A stretch of DNA of 64,000 nucleotides from CAUTYU01 sp963545205 (GTDB lineage Bacteria; Desulfobacterota; Desulfovibrionia; Desulfovibrionales; Desulfomicrobiaceae), in assembly GCA_963545205.1 (NCBI GenBank), contig CAUUHW010000001.1, forward strand, positions 124,001-188,000, in the 5' to 3' direction. The translations under genes were made by a program, and so were the position numbers. The notes beneath the pieces are model-generated. The model saw only the letters and a list, made by a program, of their open reading frames with translations, did no database searches and had not been told where the DNA came from. This document shows positions 25,187 through 32,902 of the stretch, one piece after another (position 1 is the stretch's first letter; the number at the start of each line of letters is the position of its first letter).

Positions 25187-25533
25187 AATTTTTCCTTGTT
25201 AGAGCAGCAGAAGAATATAAGTGTCAAAACCTGCGGTTATATTTCCGGTTCCAGATTGTCCTTCAAAACTCCATTGCCGCGTGCCTGAAAATTCACTTGA
25301 GAGATGCAGAAAATATTTTGTACTAATGCAAATCCCTTGCCAAGGGGGCATTCGCAAGAGAAGCATTTTATCCATGCAGCTGTGTCCTCATTTTTTCTTC
25401 CAACGTCTTGAGCGGTAAAGGCCGGAAGGTTTCTTTCCAGGCGGATGCCTTTCCAGCAAGTTCTGCCCGCAAGGTTGTATCTTTTCGGATAACGGACTGG
25501 CTGCCAAGAACAATCCGGCACAAAAGTTCTCAG
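25187..25533. other. Intergenic region, no gene recognised
   Basis: About 347 bases between the sugar dehydrogenase and the flavoredoxin-like gene. Both strands were scanned. A minus-strand frame reads GSQSVIRKDTTLRAELAG and ends at a stop near 25370, and looks more protein-like than random sequence, but no start or family could be given. It may be the relic of a gene. No promoter or repeat was identified with confidence. Confidence 0.4.
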
Positions 25534-26106
25534 CTATTTTACCAAGGTTTGTCCACTCTTAAATCCTTGCCCGATAACTTCTTGCAGTGACCAGTATTCT
25601 CTTGATGTTGGCGCGTAAATAAAGGGATTAATCTTGTCTATTGCCGGCAGTCCCTTGTCGTCCAGAATTTCCTCGTCTGCCCTGATGCCTTTTATTTCCC
25701 CGATAAACTGAACATGCCCGCCGATTTCAACGACATGCTTGACTTCACATTCAAAGACAAGGGGAAATTCCTCCACGTAAGGCGCGTCAATGATATCCGA
25801 CCGTGTTGCTGTCAGGCCGGAGACTGCGAATTTATCGGTATTTTTGCCGCTGGCGATTCCGAAGTAATCGGCTTCCTTGAGATATTGTACAGAAGGAATG
25901 GAAACAGTGTAGCATTTGCGGCTCATGAGTGCCGCGTAGGTATGGGTTGCCTTGCGAACACTTACGGTCAGGTGTGGCGGAGCAGAGCAGCAGATGCCAC
26001 CCCAGGCAATGGTCATGATGTTGGCCTTGTTGTTCTCGTCATACGTGCCAACACACCATGTGGGGGTTGGGCAGGCATAGGTTCCCGGAGCAATACTTTT
26101 TTTCAT
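25534..26106 (-). CDS. Flavoredoxin-like flavin reductase family protein
   Basis: 190 residues with the flavin-reductase-like FMN-binding fold. The N-terminus reads MKKSIAPGTYACPTPTWCVG and continues NIMTIAWGGICCSAPPHLTV, where the TIAW and SAPPHL segments make the FMN site; AVSGLTATRSDIIDAPYVEE follows. This is the family of the Desulfovibrio flavoredoxin, an FMN electron carrier in sulfur metabolism. It lies alone, between the sugar dehydrogenase and a divergent gene, so it is probably a single transcription unit. Start ATG 26106 is preceded by GGGAGACAAATA, a reasonable ribosome site. The name flr would be reasonable, but is not assigned because paralogues are common. Confidence 0.85.
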   Translation of the reverse strand: MKKSIAPGTYACPTPTWCVGTYDENNKANIMTIAWGGICCSAPPHLTVSVRKATHTYAALMSRKCYTVSIPSVQYLKEADYFGIASGKNTDKFAVSGLTATRSDIIDAPYVEEFPLVFECEVKHVVEIGGHVQFIGEIKGIRADEEILDDKGLPAIDKINPFIYAPTSREYWSLQEVIGQGFKSGQTLVK

Positions 26107-26389
26107 TATTTGTCTCCCTTGGTTATATGTTTGGTTACGCTGTGTCAGATAACATAATGTATATGAATCTATCGCTCTTGCCGCGTTTTTTCAAGAAAAG
26201 AATCGGTCAATTATCGCATAGTTCGTATGCCATTTGCTTCCGACAGATAGAAGGTGGTAAATTGACGTGCTAGATAGAAATGAGTAGATTTTGGAAGTAA
26301 AAAGGAGTTTTTATGGCTGGTATGATACCTCTTCTTTTATGCCACTGGCGACAAAGAGGCAGAGCAACAGCGAAGCAGGAGGGATTGTC

Positions 26390-26974
26390 ATGGATCAGGC
26401 AACAGTTCAGGAAATTAAGGGATTTTTTCAGGAAATTCGAGAATTATATCGGGAAACCGATCTGCGGATGAAAGAGACTGACCGGCAAATGAAAGAAACA
26501 GCCCTGCAGATGAAAGAGACGGATCGGAAAATTCAGGCGGTAAACAAACAGATTGGAGAGCTGACCGGCCGCCTGGGGCAATTTGTAGAAGAAATGGTCA
26601 GGCCTGGCGTGGAAAAGCTGTTTCAGGAACGGGGCATAGATGTTACTATGACAACCAGCGGTACGAGTGTTTCTGACCATGAAGGCGGTATTGAAATCGA
26701 CATACTGGTCAGAAACGGTAAGGAAATCGTACTGATTGAATGCAAGAGCAAGCTCAGTACGGATGACGTCAATGAGCACCTGGAACGTCTGGCAAAATTC
26801 AAAAGATATTTTCCTGAATACGCGGACAAAAAAGTCATGGGAGCCGTGGCAGCCATGGTCATTCCTGAGGATGTCGGGAAGTACGCCTATAAAAAAGGTC
26901 TGTTTGTCATGGCCCAGCACGGTGAGTTCATGACCATTCTAAACGATGAGAAGTTTGAACCAGAGGTTTTTTGA
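26390..26974 (+). CDS. PD-(D/E)XK-like nuclease-fold protein with N-terminal coiled coil (DUF3782-like)
   Basis: The ATG at 26390 follows AGGAGGGATTGTC, a better start than the ATG further upstream. Residues about 20-50 contain a seven-residue repeat based on KETDRQM/KETALQM/KETDRKI, which predicts a parallel coiled coil. The C-terminal part has GIEIDILVRNGKEIVLIECK, the D...ExK signature of the PD-(D/E)XK nuclease fold, and ends in a strand-helix pair. Proteins of this layout (DUF3782) are common in Cyanobacteria and anaerobes and their role is not established. It is convergent with galE, six bases apart, and unlike the glycan genes around it lies on the plus strand. Confidence 0.7.
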   Translation: MDQATVQEIKGFFQEIRELYRETDLRMKETDRQMKETALQMKETDRKIQAVNKQIGELTGRLGQFVEEMVRPGVEKLFQERGIDVTMTTSGTSVSDHEGGIEIDILVRNGKEIVLIECKSKLSTDDVNEHLERLAKFKRYFPEYADKKVMGAVAAMVIPEDVGKYAYKKGLFVMAQHGEFMTILNDEKFEPEVF

Positions 26975-26986
26975 CCCCGGTCAAAA
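26969..26986. terminator. Possible bidirectional terminator between convergent genes
   Basis: An inverted repeat TTTTGACC-CC-GGTCAAAA lies across the stop codons of the convergent DUF3782-like gene and galE. It has T-rich flanks on both strands, as a shared terminator would. The central loop is too small for a clean hairpin unless the outer G/C pairs open, so support is weak. Confidence 0.35.
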
Positions 26987-27952
26987 CCTGCGCCTGCATT
27001 CCCAGTTCCAGGCTGTTTGCAAAATATCCTGAAGACTCGTGTAGCGAGGTTCCCAGCCCAGGACTTCTTTTGCCTTGTTCTTGGCCGCGAAGAGTCTGGC
27101 CGGGTCTCCGGGGCGTCTTTTGGCCTCTTTAACCGGACAGGGGTTACCCGTGACCTGCTCGGCAGCAGTAATGATTTCTTTGACCGATGTTGGTACCCCT
27201 GTGCCCAGATTCAGATAGCCGCTGTAGGAATCTATTTTTCCCAGGGCCAGGCGGTGGGCTTCGGCCAGGTCTTCCACATGAATATAATCCCGTAGACAGG
27301 TTCCGTCCGGCGTGTCGTAATCCGTACCAAAGATGGAAAGAACGTCCCGTTTTCCCTGAATTGCCTGGAAAACAAGCGGAATAAGATGTGTTTCCGGGTC
27401 ATGGCTTTCACCCAGCTCTCCGTCTGCTGAAGCTCCGGCCGCGTTGAAATAGCGCAGCGATATATGATTGAGTCCGTAGGCTGTTGCGTAGTCCGCAAAG
27501 ATGGTTTCAATCATCAGCTTGGTCTGGCCATAAGGGTTGATGGGAAGTTGGCGGTGATCTTCGTCTATGGGCGTATATTCCGGCTGGCCGTATGTGGCGC
27601 AGGTGCTTGAAAATACTATGTTTTTGATATTGTGTGCCAGCATGGATTCCAGCAGGCACAGTGTGCCCGTGACATTATTTTTGTAGTATTTTTGTGGGTC
27701 AATAACGCTTTCTCCCACATATCCAAAAGCCGCAAAATGGATTACCGCGTCAATCGGCCAGGAAGTAAATATGCGGTGCAGGGTTTTGCTGTCGCTGATA
27801 TCTGCCTGTTCAAAATGCGGTGTCAGCACGGCTTCACGGTGACCGTAAATCAGGTTGTCAAGGACGATGCAGGTGTAGCCATTGGCCATAAGGTTTTTGA
27901 CTGTGTGCGAGCCGATATAGCCTGCTCCGCCAGTGACTAAAATATTTTTCAT
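26981..27952 (-). CDS. galE: UDP-glucose 4-epimerase
   Basis: A 323-residue short-chain dehydrogenase/epimerase. MKNILVTGGAGYIGSHTVKN is the NAD-binding start, NPYGQTKLMIE supplies Tyr and Lys of the YxxxK catalytic pair, and GTGVPTSVKEII and GDPARLFA-type segments are typical of GalE. It interconverts UDP-glucose and UDP-galactose (or the N-acetyl forms). The ATG at 27952 matches the conserved family start; an upstream in-frame start overlapping the neighbouring gene is not supported. It is 16 bp downstream of the UDP-glucuronate decarboxylase gene, and the two form a UDP-sugar supply unit at the edge of the glycan locus. Confidence 0.93.
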   Translation of the reverse strand: MKNILVTGGAGYIGSHTVKNLMANGYTCIVLDNLIYGHREAVLTPHFEQADISDSKTLHRIFTSWPIDAVIHFAAFGYVGESVIDPQKYYKNNVTGTLCLLESMLAHNIKNIVFSSTCATYGQPEYTPIDEDHRQLPINPYGQTKLMIETIFADYATAYGLNHISLRYFNAAGASADGELGESHDPETHLIPLVFQAIQGKRDVLSIFGTDYDTPDGTCLRDYIHVEDLAEAHRLALGKIDSYSGYLNLGTGVPTSVKEIITAAEQVTGNPCPVKEAKRRPGDPARLFAAKNKAKEVLGWEPRYTSLQDILQTAWNWECRRRF

Positions 27953-27968
27953 TGCGGTTCCCTTATCA

Positions 27969-28919
27969 TCACATCTCACGCAACAGTGTTTCAAAATATC
28001 TGGCAGTGGGTTGCAGCCCTTCACGCAGCGGAGTTCGCGGTTCCCAGCCGTAGCGCTTCCTGGCCAAAGAGATGTCCGGACGGCGTTGTTTGGGGTCATC
28101 GCTGGGAAGCGGCCTGTATTCAATCCGCGAAGAGCTGCCCGTCAGCGCAAGTATTTCCCGGGCCAGTTCCTTGATGGTAAATTCGCCGGGGTTGCCCATG
28201 TTTATGGGGCCGGTAACATCTGTTTCATCATTCATGAACCGGATCATGAGTTCAATCAGGTCATCAATATAGCAGAACGAGCGGGTTTGAGAGCCGTCTC
28301 CATAAATGGTCAGCGGTTTTCCCTGCAGGGCCTGGACAATAAAGTTGGAAACCACTCGGCCATCGTTAGGGTGCATAAATGGGCCATAGGTGTTGAAGAT
28401 GCGGCCAACGCGGATAGCAATATTATGCTGGCGGTGGTAGGAAAAAAAGAGTGATTCTGCGCAGCGTTTGCCCTCATCGTAACAGGAGCGTTCACCAATG
28501 GGATTGACATTCCCCCAGTACTCTTCCTGTTGCGGGTGCATATTCGGGTCGCCGTACACTTCCGATGTTGAAGCCTGAAAGATACGCGCTCCAAGCCGTT
28601 TGGCCAGACCAAGCATATTGATGGCCCCGTGTACGCAGGTTTTTGTCGTCTGAATTGAATCGTGTTGATAATGAACAGGCGAAGCCGGACAGGCCAGGTT
28701 ATAGATTTCATCGACTTCCAGATAAAGCGGAAAGGTGATGTCGTGGCGGATAAGTTCAAAACGCGGGTTTTCCAGCAATGGCAGCACATTTTGTTTTGAA
28801 GAACTGAAAAAATTATCCACGCCAATGACGTCACAGCCATCATTGAGCAGCCTTTGACACAGGTGAGTCCCGATAAAACCGGACGCACCCGTAACCAGAA
28901 TCCGTTTATGAGTATGCAT
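27969..28919 (-). CDS. UDP-glucuronate decarboxylase (UDP-xylose synthase)
   Basis: A 316-residue extended SDR enzyme. KRILVTGASGFIGTHLCQRL binds NAD, EIYNLACPASPVHYQ is a hallmark of UDP-xylose synthases, and GERSCYDEGKRCAE carries the catalytic Tyr and Lys with the family's ERSCYDEGKR signature. RVGRIFNTYGPFMHPNDGRV is also diagnostic. It converts UDP-glucuronate to UDP-xylose. A UDP-glucose dehydrogenase that would supply UDP-glucuronate is not clearly present in the window, since the dehydrogenase at 23903 looks like a HexNAc type. The gene leads the galE unit, divergent from the radical SAM gene on the right. Confidence 0.92.
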   Translation of the reverse strand: MHTHKRILVTGASGFIGTHLCQRLLNDGCDVIGVDNFFSSSKQNVLPLLENPRFELIRHDITFPLYLEVDEIYNLACPASPVHYQHDSIQTTKTCVHGAINMLGLAKRLGARIFQASTSEVYGDPNMHPQQEEYWGNVNPIGERSCYDEGKRCAESLFFSYHRQHNIAIRVGRIFNTYGPFMHPNDGRVVSNFIVQALQGKPLTIYGDGSQTRSFCYIDDLIELMIRFMNDETDVTGPINMGNPGEFTIKELAREILALTGSSSRIEYRPLPSDDPKQRRPDISLARKRYGWEPRTPLREGLQPTARYFETLLREM

Positions 28920-29115
28920 GTTATCTTCCTTATTTTCTGATTTGCCGTTCAGGATAGTTTATCCTGTTTGAGTTCGGCAACAAGACATTTTTTTTCTTGC
29001 CTGCCTGTCGGGTTCAGGAATATATGCAAAAAGTTTGCCTGAACTGCGTGAAATGAGCAAGTGGAAACAGTCTGTCAAAATAAGAATACAAGGAGTGGCT
29101 GCCTCGCCCGCTGCT

Positions 29116-30132
29116 ATGAATACTCTTTCTTTTCCGCACCCTGAACCTCCACGTGAACAGATGCGCCTGTTGCCGGTTTTTTTGCCGTTTGCCGGTTGTC
29201 CTGACGGACGCTGTATTTTTTGCAACCAGCCGGCCCAAACAGGGCTTGGCGCTGTACCTTTGCAGCGTGCCTGGGATGACTTGCGAAATATGCTTGATAA
29301 ACAGGACAAACCTTGCGGAATTGGTTTTTTTGGCGGCACATTCACTGGTCTTGCCCCGCATTTGCAGGAAAAATTTCTTGTATTGACAGATAAATACCGG
29401 AAAAAAGGCATTGTCTCTCATGTCCGGCTTTCAACCCGTCCGGACAAAATCTCTTCTGCCTCGGCAGTGTGGCTGAAAGAGCAGGGCGTGGATATGGTTG
29501 AATTTGGTATCCAGACATTTTCAACGCCTGTTTTGCGGTTCAGTGGCCGGGGATATGACGCAAAGCGCGCCCGGAACGCCTGCCACATCGCCCGTGAAGC
29601 CGGACTTGATTTTGGTATTCAGCTTTTGCCCGGTCTGCCCGGTCATGACACGGAGTTGTGGCAGGAAGATATCTTGCAAACCATTAAGCTTCGTCCAGGT
29701 GTGGTGCGGATTTATCCCTGTCTTGTTTTGCGCGAAACAGAGCTGGCCCGCAGGTATATGGCTGGTTTGTTTCAGCCCTGGTCACTTGAACAGGCCGTGG
29801 AGCGGGCAGGGCAGGCACTTTTGCAATTTTGGCAGGCAAAAATACGGGTCATTCGTCTTGGCCTGTTGGGTGATTTGCAGGATATACTTGTGGCTGGCCC
29901 CTGGCATCCGGCTTTTGGCACGATGGCGCGGAGCATGGCCCTTTTTTTTCTGTTGCGTCAGCATGTTGAGGTCCGCGCGAAAAAAGTTCTGGCCCTGCAT
30001 GTCCCGCAAAGGTTCAGTGGGGAGATTTTTGGCGTTGGCGGAGCAAACAAAAAAAAACTGGCAACGTTGGGAGTTACAGCAGAGCGAATTTTTTGGACGC
30101 AGGGGGAACAATTCGTGCTGGAGGAAGAGTGA
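29116..30132 (+). CDS. Radical SAM protein (Elp3/MiaB-like domain), function unknown
   Basis: Residues 27-37 read GCPDGRCIFCN, a CX4CX2C cluster (Cys28, 33, 36) for the radical SAM iron-sulfur centre, and GFFGGTFTG holds the following Gly-rich strand. Later motifs EFGIQTF and IQLLPGLPGH also fit Elp3/YhcC-like radical SAM proteins. Its function is not known; many Desulfovibrio genomes have such a gene. The start at 29116 is chosen because the sequence from FPHPEPPREQ on is family-like and the earlier ATG at 29053 has no ribosome site. Its TGA overlaps the GTG of rimO by 4 nt, so translation of the two is coupled. Confidence 0.8.
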   Translation: MNTLSFPHPEPPREQMRLLPVFLPFAGCPDGRCIFCNQPAQTGLGAVPLQRAWDDLRNMLDKQDKPCGIGFFGGTFTGLAPHLQEKFLVLTDKYRKKGIVSHVRLSTRPDKISSASAVWLKEQGVDMVEFGIQTFSTPVLRFSGRGYDAKRARNACHIAREAGLDFGIQLLPGLPGHDTELWQEDILQTIKLRPGVVRIYPCLVLRETELARRYMAGLFQPWSLEQAVERAGQALLQFWQAKIRVIRLGLLGDLQDILVAGPWHPAFGTMARSMALFFLLRQHVEVRAKKVLALHVPQRFSGEIFGVGGANKKKLATLGVTAERIFWTQGEQFVLEEE

Positions 30133-31424
30133 AAAAGATTTCAGTGTACACCATCAGTTTGGGCTGTCCTAAAAATCAGGTCGATACCGAATGGATGCTG
30201 GGTGGTTTTGGGGCCGCCTTTGTCAATGCTGCGCAAATAGACACGGCTGATGTGGTGCTTATCAATACCTGCGGTTTTATTCGTCCAGCGGTTGATGAAT
30301 CCATCGCGACAATTCTTGACGTGGCAGATGAAATTCAGGGACTGGGCACAAAGCCTGTTTTTGTTGTGACAGGCTGTCTCGTTTCCCGTTACGGAAAGGA
30401 TTTGGAGGCTGAGCTGCCGGAAGTTGATTTGTTTTTGGATATTGCCAGTCAAAAAGACCTGGGGCGGCGGCTCGAAGAAATACTGTCCCGGCCCATTCAA
30501 TCCTTTTCTCACCGAATGCTGAGCAGTGCGCCAAGTTTTGCTTATCTGAAAATTGCCGAGGGCTGCAACAACCATTGCCGTTTTTGTGTTATTCCGGGGA
30601 TTCGGGGTAAACTGGTCAGCCGAGAGGTGGCTGATATTCTGGAAGATGCGCGGCATTGTCTGCGCCAGGGGCGAAAGGAACTGGTTGTGGTGGCGCAGGA
30701 TGTAACAGCCTACGGCGAGGACTTTGGAGGAAAAGGCCATCTTGAGCGCTTGGTGGGAGAACTGGCAGGGCTTGACGGACTTTTTTGGCTGCGGCTTATG
30801 TATTTGTATCCGGCCGGTCTTACGTCCGATGTGCTTTCTTTTCTGTCCGGGCTTGGCAAGCCGTTTGTGCCGTATTTTGATATTCCGTTGCAGCACGCGC
30901 ATGCGGATATTCTTACTCGCATGGGGAGGCCGTTCCGGCATAATCCGCGCGAACTTCTTGACCGTGTTCGCCATTTTTTCCCGCATGCCGCTCTTCGTAC
31001 CTCACTGATTGTTGGTTACCCGGGGGAGACAGACGCCCATTTTCAGGCTTTGGAAGATTTTGTGCGTGAGACCAGATTTACCCAGCTCGGCGTTTTTCCA
31101 TATTACGCTGAAGATGGTTCTCCTGCCGCAAAAATATCCGGTCAGGTTCCAGAAGATGTCAAACTTGAGCGGCGTGAACGGATTATGGAAGTGCAGGCTG
31201 AAATCAGTGAAGAACTGCTGGGCGAGTTTCAGGATATGGAACTGGACGTTTTGGTGGATAAGGCGCATGAAGAATGGCCCGGACTTTTTGAGGGGCGGGT
31301 CTGGTTTCAGGCTCCTGAGGTTGACGGCGTAACGTATGTTAGTGGAGAAGATATTCAGGTGGGGCAGATGACTCGCGCGCGTATCGAGGAAAGCAAGGTG
31401 TACGATTTGGTTGCGTTCGCGTAA
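30129..31424 (+). CDS. rimO: Ribosomal protein S12 methylthiotransferase RimO
   Basis: Attaches a methylthio group to the conserved Asp of ribosomal protein S12. KKISVYTISLGCPKNQVDTE is the conserved MTTase N-terminus with the first Cys of cluster II, followed by NTCGF and TGCLVSRYG for the other two. The radical SAM cluster is GCNNHCRFCVIPGIRGK. The C-terminal 60 residues form a TRAM domain. GTG is the start, preceded by GGAGGAAGA and overlapping the TGA of the upstream gene. RimO is distinguished from MiaB by the wording SLGCPKN and GIRGK. The gene end is followed by a phage relic on the opposite strand. Confidence 0.95.
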   Translation: MKKISVYTISLGCPKNQVDTEWMLGGFGAAFVNAAQIDTADVVLINTCGFIRPAVDESIATILDVADEIQGLGTKPVFVVTGCLVSRYGKDLEAELPEVDLFLDIASQKDLGRRLEEILSRPIQSFSHRMLSSAPSFAYLKIAEGCNNHCRFCVIPGIRGKLVSREVADILEDARHCLRQGRKELVVVAQDVTAYGEDFGGKGHLERLVGELAGLDGLFWLRLMYLYPAGLTSDVLSFLSGLGKPFVPYFDIPLQHAHADILTRMGRPFRHNPRELLDRVRHFFPHAALRTSLIVGYPGETDAHFQALEDFVRETRFTQLGVFPYYAEDGSPAAKISGQVPEDVKLERRERIMEVQAEISEELLGEFQDMELDVLVDKAHEEWPGLFEGRVWFQAPEVDGVTYVSGEDIQVGQMTRARIEESKVYDLVAFA

Positions 31425-31429
31425 AACAG

Positions 31430-31767
31430 GTAGGGAGCCAGCGCCCAAAAGCCCCAGATGCCGGATAGCCATTTTTCCGGTATCGACAGAGATGGATTTT
31501 CCCAGGTGCAGACCTTCAGATATAGCTTTTTTGAGCGTCGCGCTCACGTTCCTGTATGTTGCCTGCAATTTGTTCCCAACACCGTCTTAGCGCGGCAATC
31601 TCTCCGTAATTTGACACATCTGATTCATTCTCCGGATGTCTGATAACAACCGGAGTGCCCGGTTTTGTATTTGCTGCGAGCCTGTTCAGATCATCTTCCG
31701 TCCACGTGCGCGTTCTGCCGTTGCTGTCCTCATGCGTTCCGGCAGTAAAAATTGTGTCCCAGTTCAT
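31430..31767 (-). pseudogene. Mu-like phage protease (gpI-type) relic with a frameshift
   Basis: An ATG at 31767 (GGAGAAAG upstream) begins MNWDTIFTAGTHEDSNGRTR, which resembles the start of Mu gpI-type protease/scaffold proteins; PVVIRHPENESDVSNYGEIA follows. At about 31598 the frame shifts, and the homologous reading continues in another frame as VGNKLQATYRNVSATLKKAI and RHLGLLGAGS, the same order as in the phage protein (LRHVGLLGA...). The gene is cut at about 31430, where rimO ends. No other phage gene is seen. A leftover of a Mu-like prophage is the best explanation. Confidence 0.6.
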
Positions 31768-31814
31768 TTGACTTTCTCCGGTTTATGTGGCTAGACTCGT
31801 TTCAACAGTAGCCA

Positions 31815-31900
31815 GACACGATGGTCGCAGTTGGTAGCGGGGCGGGAAGAGACCATGGTCTCTTTCGGCATATCGCGGGTTCGAATCCCGCCGTATCTGG
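31815..31900 (+). other. tRNA-like relic or attachment-site candidate
   Basis: The 3' half looks like a tRNA: a five-base T-stem GCGGG-TTCGAAT-CCCGC with the normal seven-base loop, preceded by GGCATATC and followed by CGTATCTGGCT. On the 5' side AGACACG pairs with CGTATCT apart from one mismatch, and CGCAGTTGGTAGCG forms a D-arm-like hairpin. The anticodon arm is replaced by a perfect palindrome, AGAGACCATGGTCTCT, so no anticodon can be assigned. It sits at the edge of the island with fic and cas3, and may be an old integration target. Not a functional tRNA as far as I can see. Confidence 0.4.
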
Positions 31901-32113
31901 CTCTGCAACTCCTCAAAAAATTTCTTCATATCTCCTGTCTCCAGCGATATCTTCTGGCTTGATAACTCCCGTTGTCCGTATGCTGTTTGCCACAAGGCCT
32001 TGTTTGTTAAATATCCTGTAATCCAGATCCGTAAATAAATAGCCACAAACTTCATATTTCAACCCACTTGCCTGAGTTACAAAACAGACAAGACCATAAA
32101 ATGTATGATTCCC

Positions 32114-32806
32114 TTATGTGAAATTGGTAATAATTCTTTCATCAAGACAGGTTCTAAGAAATTGATTCATTTTATCCATATTGTTTGAATCATAAAATTC
32201 CAGCATGAGTGTATTAAATTCCTGTTTTCGTTTTACAGGAACATTGATCACAGGATAGCCAGCTTCAAGTAAGATCCCATTCATCATAAATCGCCCCATC
32301 CTTTTATTCACATCCCAGAAGAACTGGGTCCTTGCCATTTGCAAAAAAGCGGTGATTGCTCTATCGTAACTGTCTGGTATGAATGGCAAAATTTTTTCAA
32401 GTTCTACCCATTTCTCATCAAGTTCTTGCGGTACAGGCGGGGTATAATCTGTTCCACTGATGGTAACATTTCCGGAACGAAACATCCCCCATTCAAAAGC
32501 TTCTTCTTTTCCTGCAATCCCATGAAGTTCAAGGGCAATAGATTTTGAGAAAACAAATCTTTTTTTATCAATGAGATGAATCAAATGCTTCCAGGCAGTT
32601 GCCTGATTGGTTACAATATTCTGATCGGATATTTTGTGTCCACCCACAGTAATACCATCAAGAATTGTTTGTACTTCCGGCAGGGTCATGGCAATCCCTT
32701 CCAGATTCACAGCCTCATACACCAAAGAAGGAATCTCACGCACGGCCAATTGGATTGCCAACCGCCTGTTCGGATTCATATTCCATTTTTTATCTAAGGT
32801 TTCCAC
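32114..32806 (-). CDS. Fic-domain protein with a degenerate catalytic motif
   Basis: The GTG at 32806 follows AGAGAGGAAAC; an upstream ATG at 32899 has no ribosome site. An inhibitory helix-like segment AVNLEGIAMTLPEVQTILDG resembles the class II arrangement, in which an (S/T)xxxE(G/N) motif blocks the active site, although the Ser/Thr is Ala. The core motif reads QFFWDVNKRMGR. Against the canonical HPFxDGNxRxGR, the catalytic His is Gln and the Gly is Val, while Asp, Asn and Arg remain. Fic enzymes transfer AMP or other nucleotides to proteins; without the His this one is likely not an ordinary AMPylase. It follows the broken cas3 gene, 96 bp after its end. Confidence 0.7.
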   Translation of the reverse strand: METLDKKWNMNPNRRLAIQLAVREIPSLVYEAVNLEGIAMTLPEVQTILDGITVGGHKISDQNIVTNQATAWKHLIHLIDKKRFVFSKSIALELHGIAGKEEAFEWGMFRSGNVTISGTDYTPPVPQELDEKWVELEKILPFIPDSYDRAITAFLQMARTQFFWDVNKRMGRFMMNGILLEAGYPVINVPVKRKQEFNTLMLEFYDSNNMDKMNQFLRTCLDERIITNFT

Positions 32807-32902
32807 GTTTCCTCTCTTTTCCCTATTCGAACAACTACAAAAATATTTCTGCCCAATTTTGTTGATAAATGTCAAATTATCTTTAGCTATAAATTTCATG
32901 AA

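Noticed and set aside
26291..26389. An upstream start for the PD-(D/E)XK-like protein
   Set aside because: The ATG at 26390 has AGGAGGG at the right distance, and the extra N-terminal residues look unrelated to the family.
27953..28123. An extended GalE N-terminus
   Set aside because: It overlaps the UDP-glucuronate decarboxylase gene and precedes the conserved Rossmann start at 27952.
30141..30986. Long minus-strand frame opposite rimO
   Set aside because: Shadow of rimO; the rimO motifs are clear on the plus strand.
31815..31900. A complete functional tRNA
   Set aside because: The anticodon arm is a palindrome without a seven-base loop and the acceptor has a mismatch, so no anticodon can be assigned.
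31783..32055. A 90-residue minus-strand protein over the tRNA-like relic
   Set aside because: No ribosome site or known motif, and it is antisense to the tRNA-like sequence.
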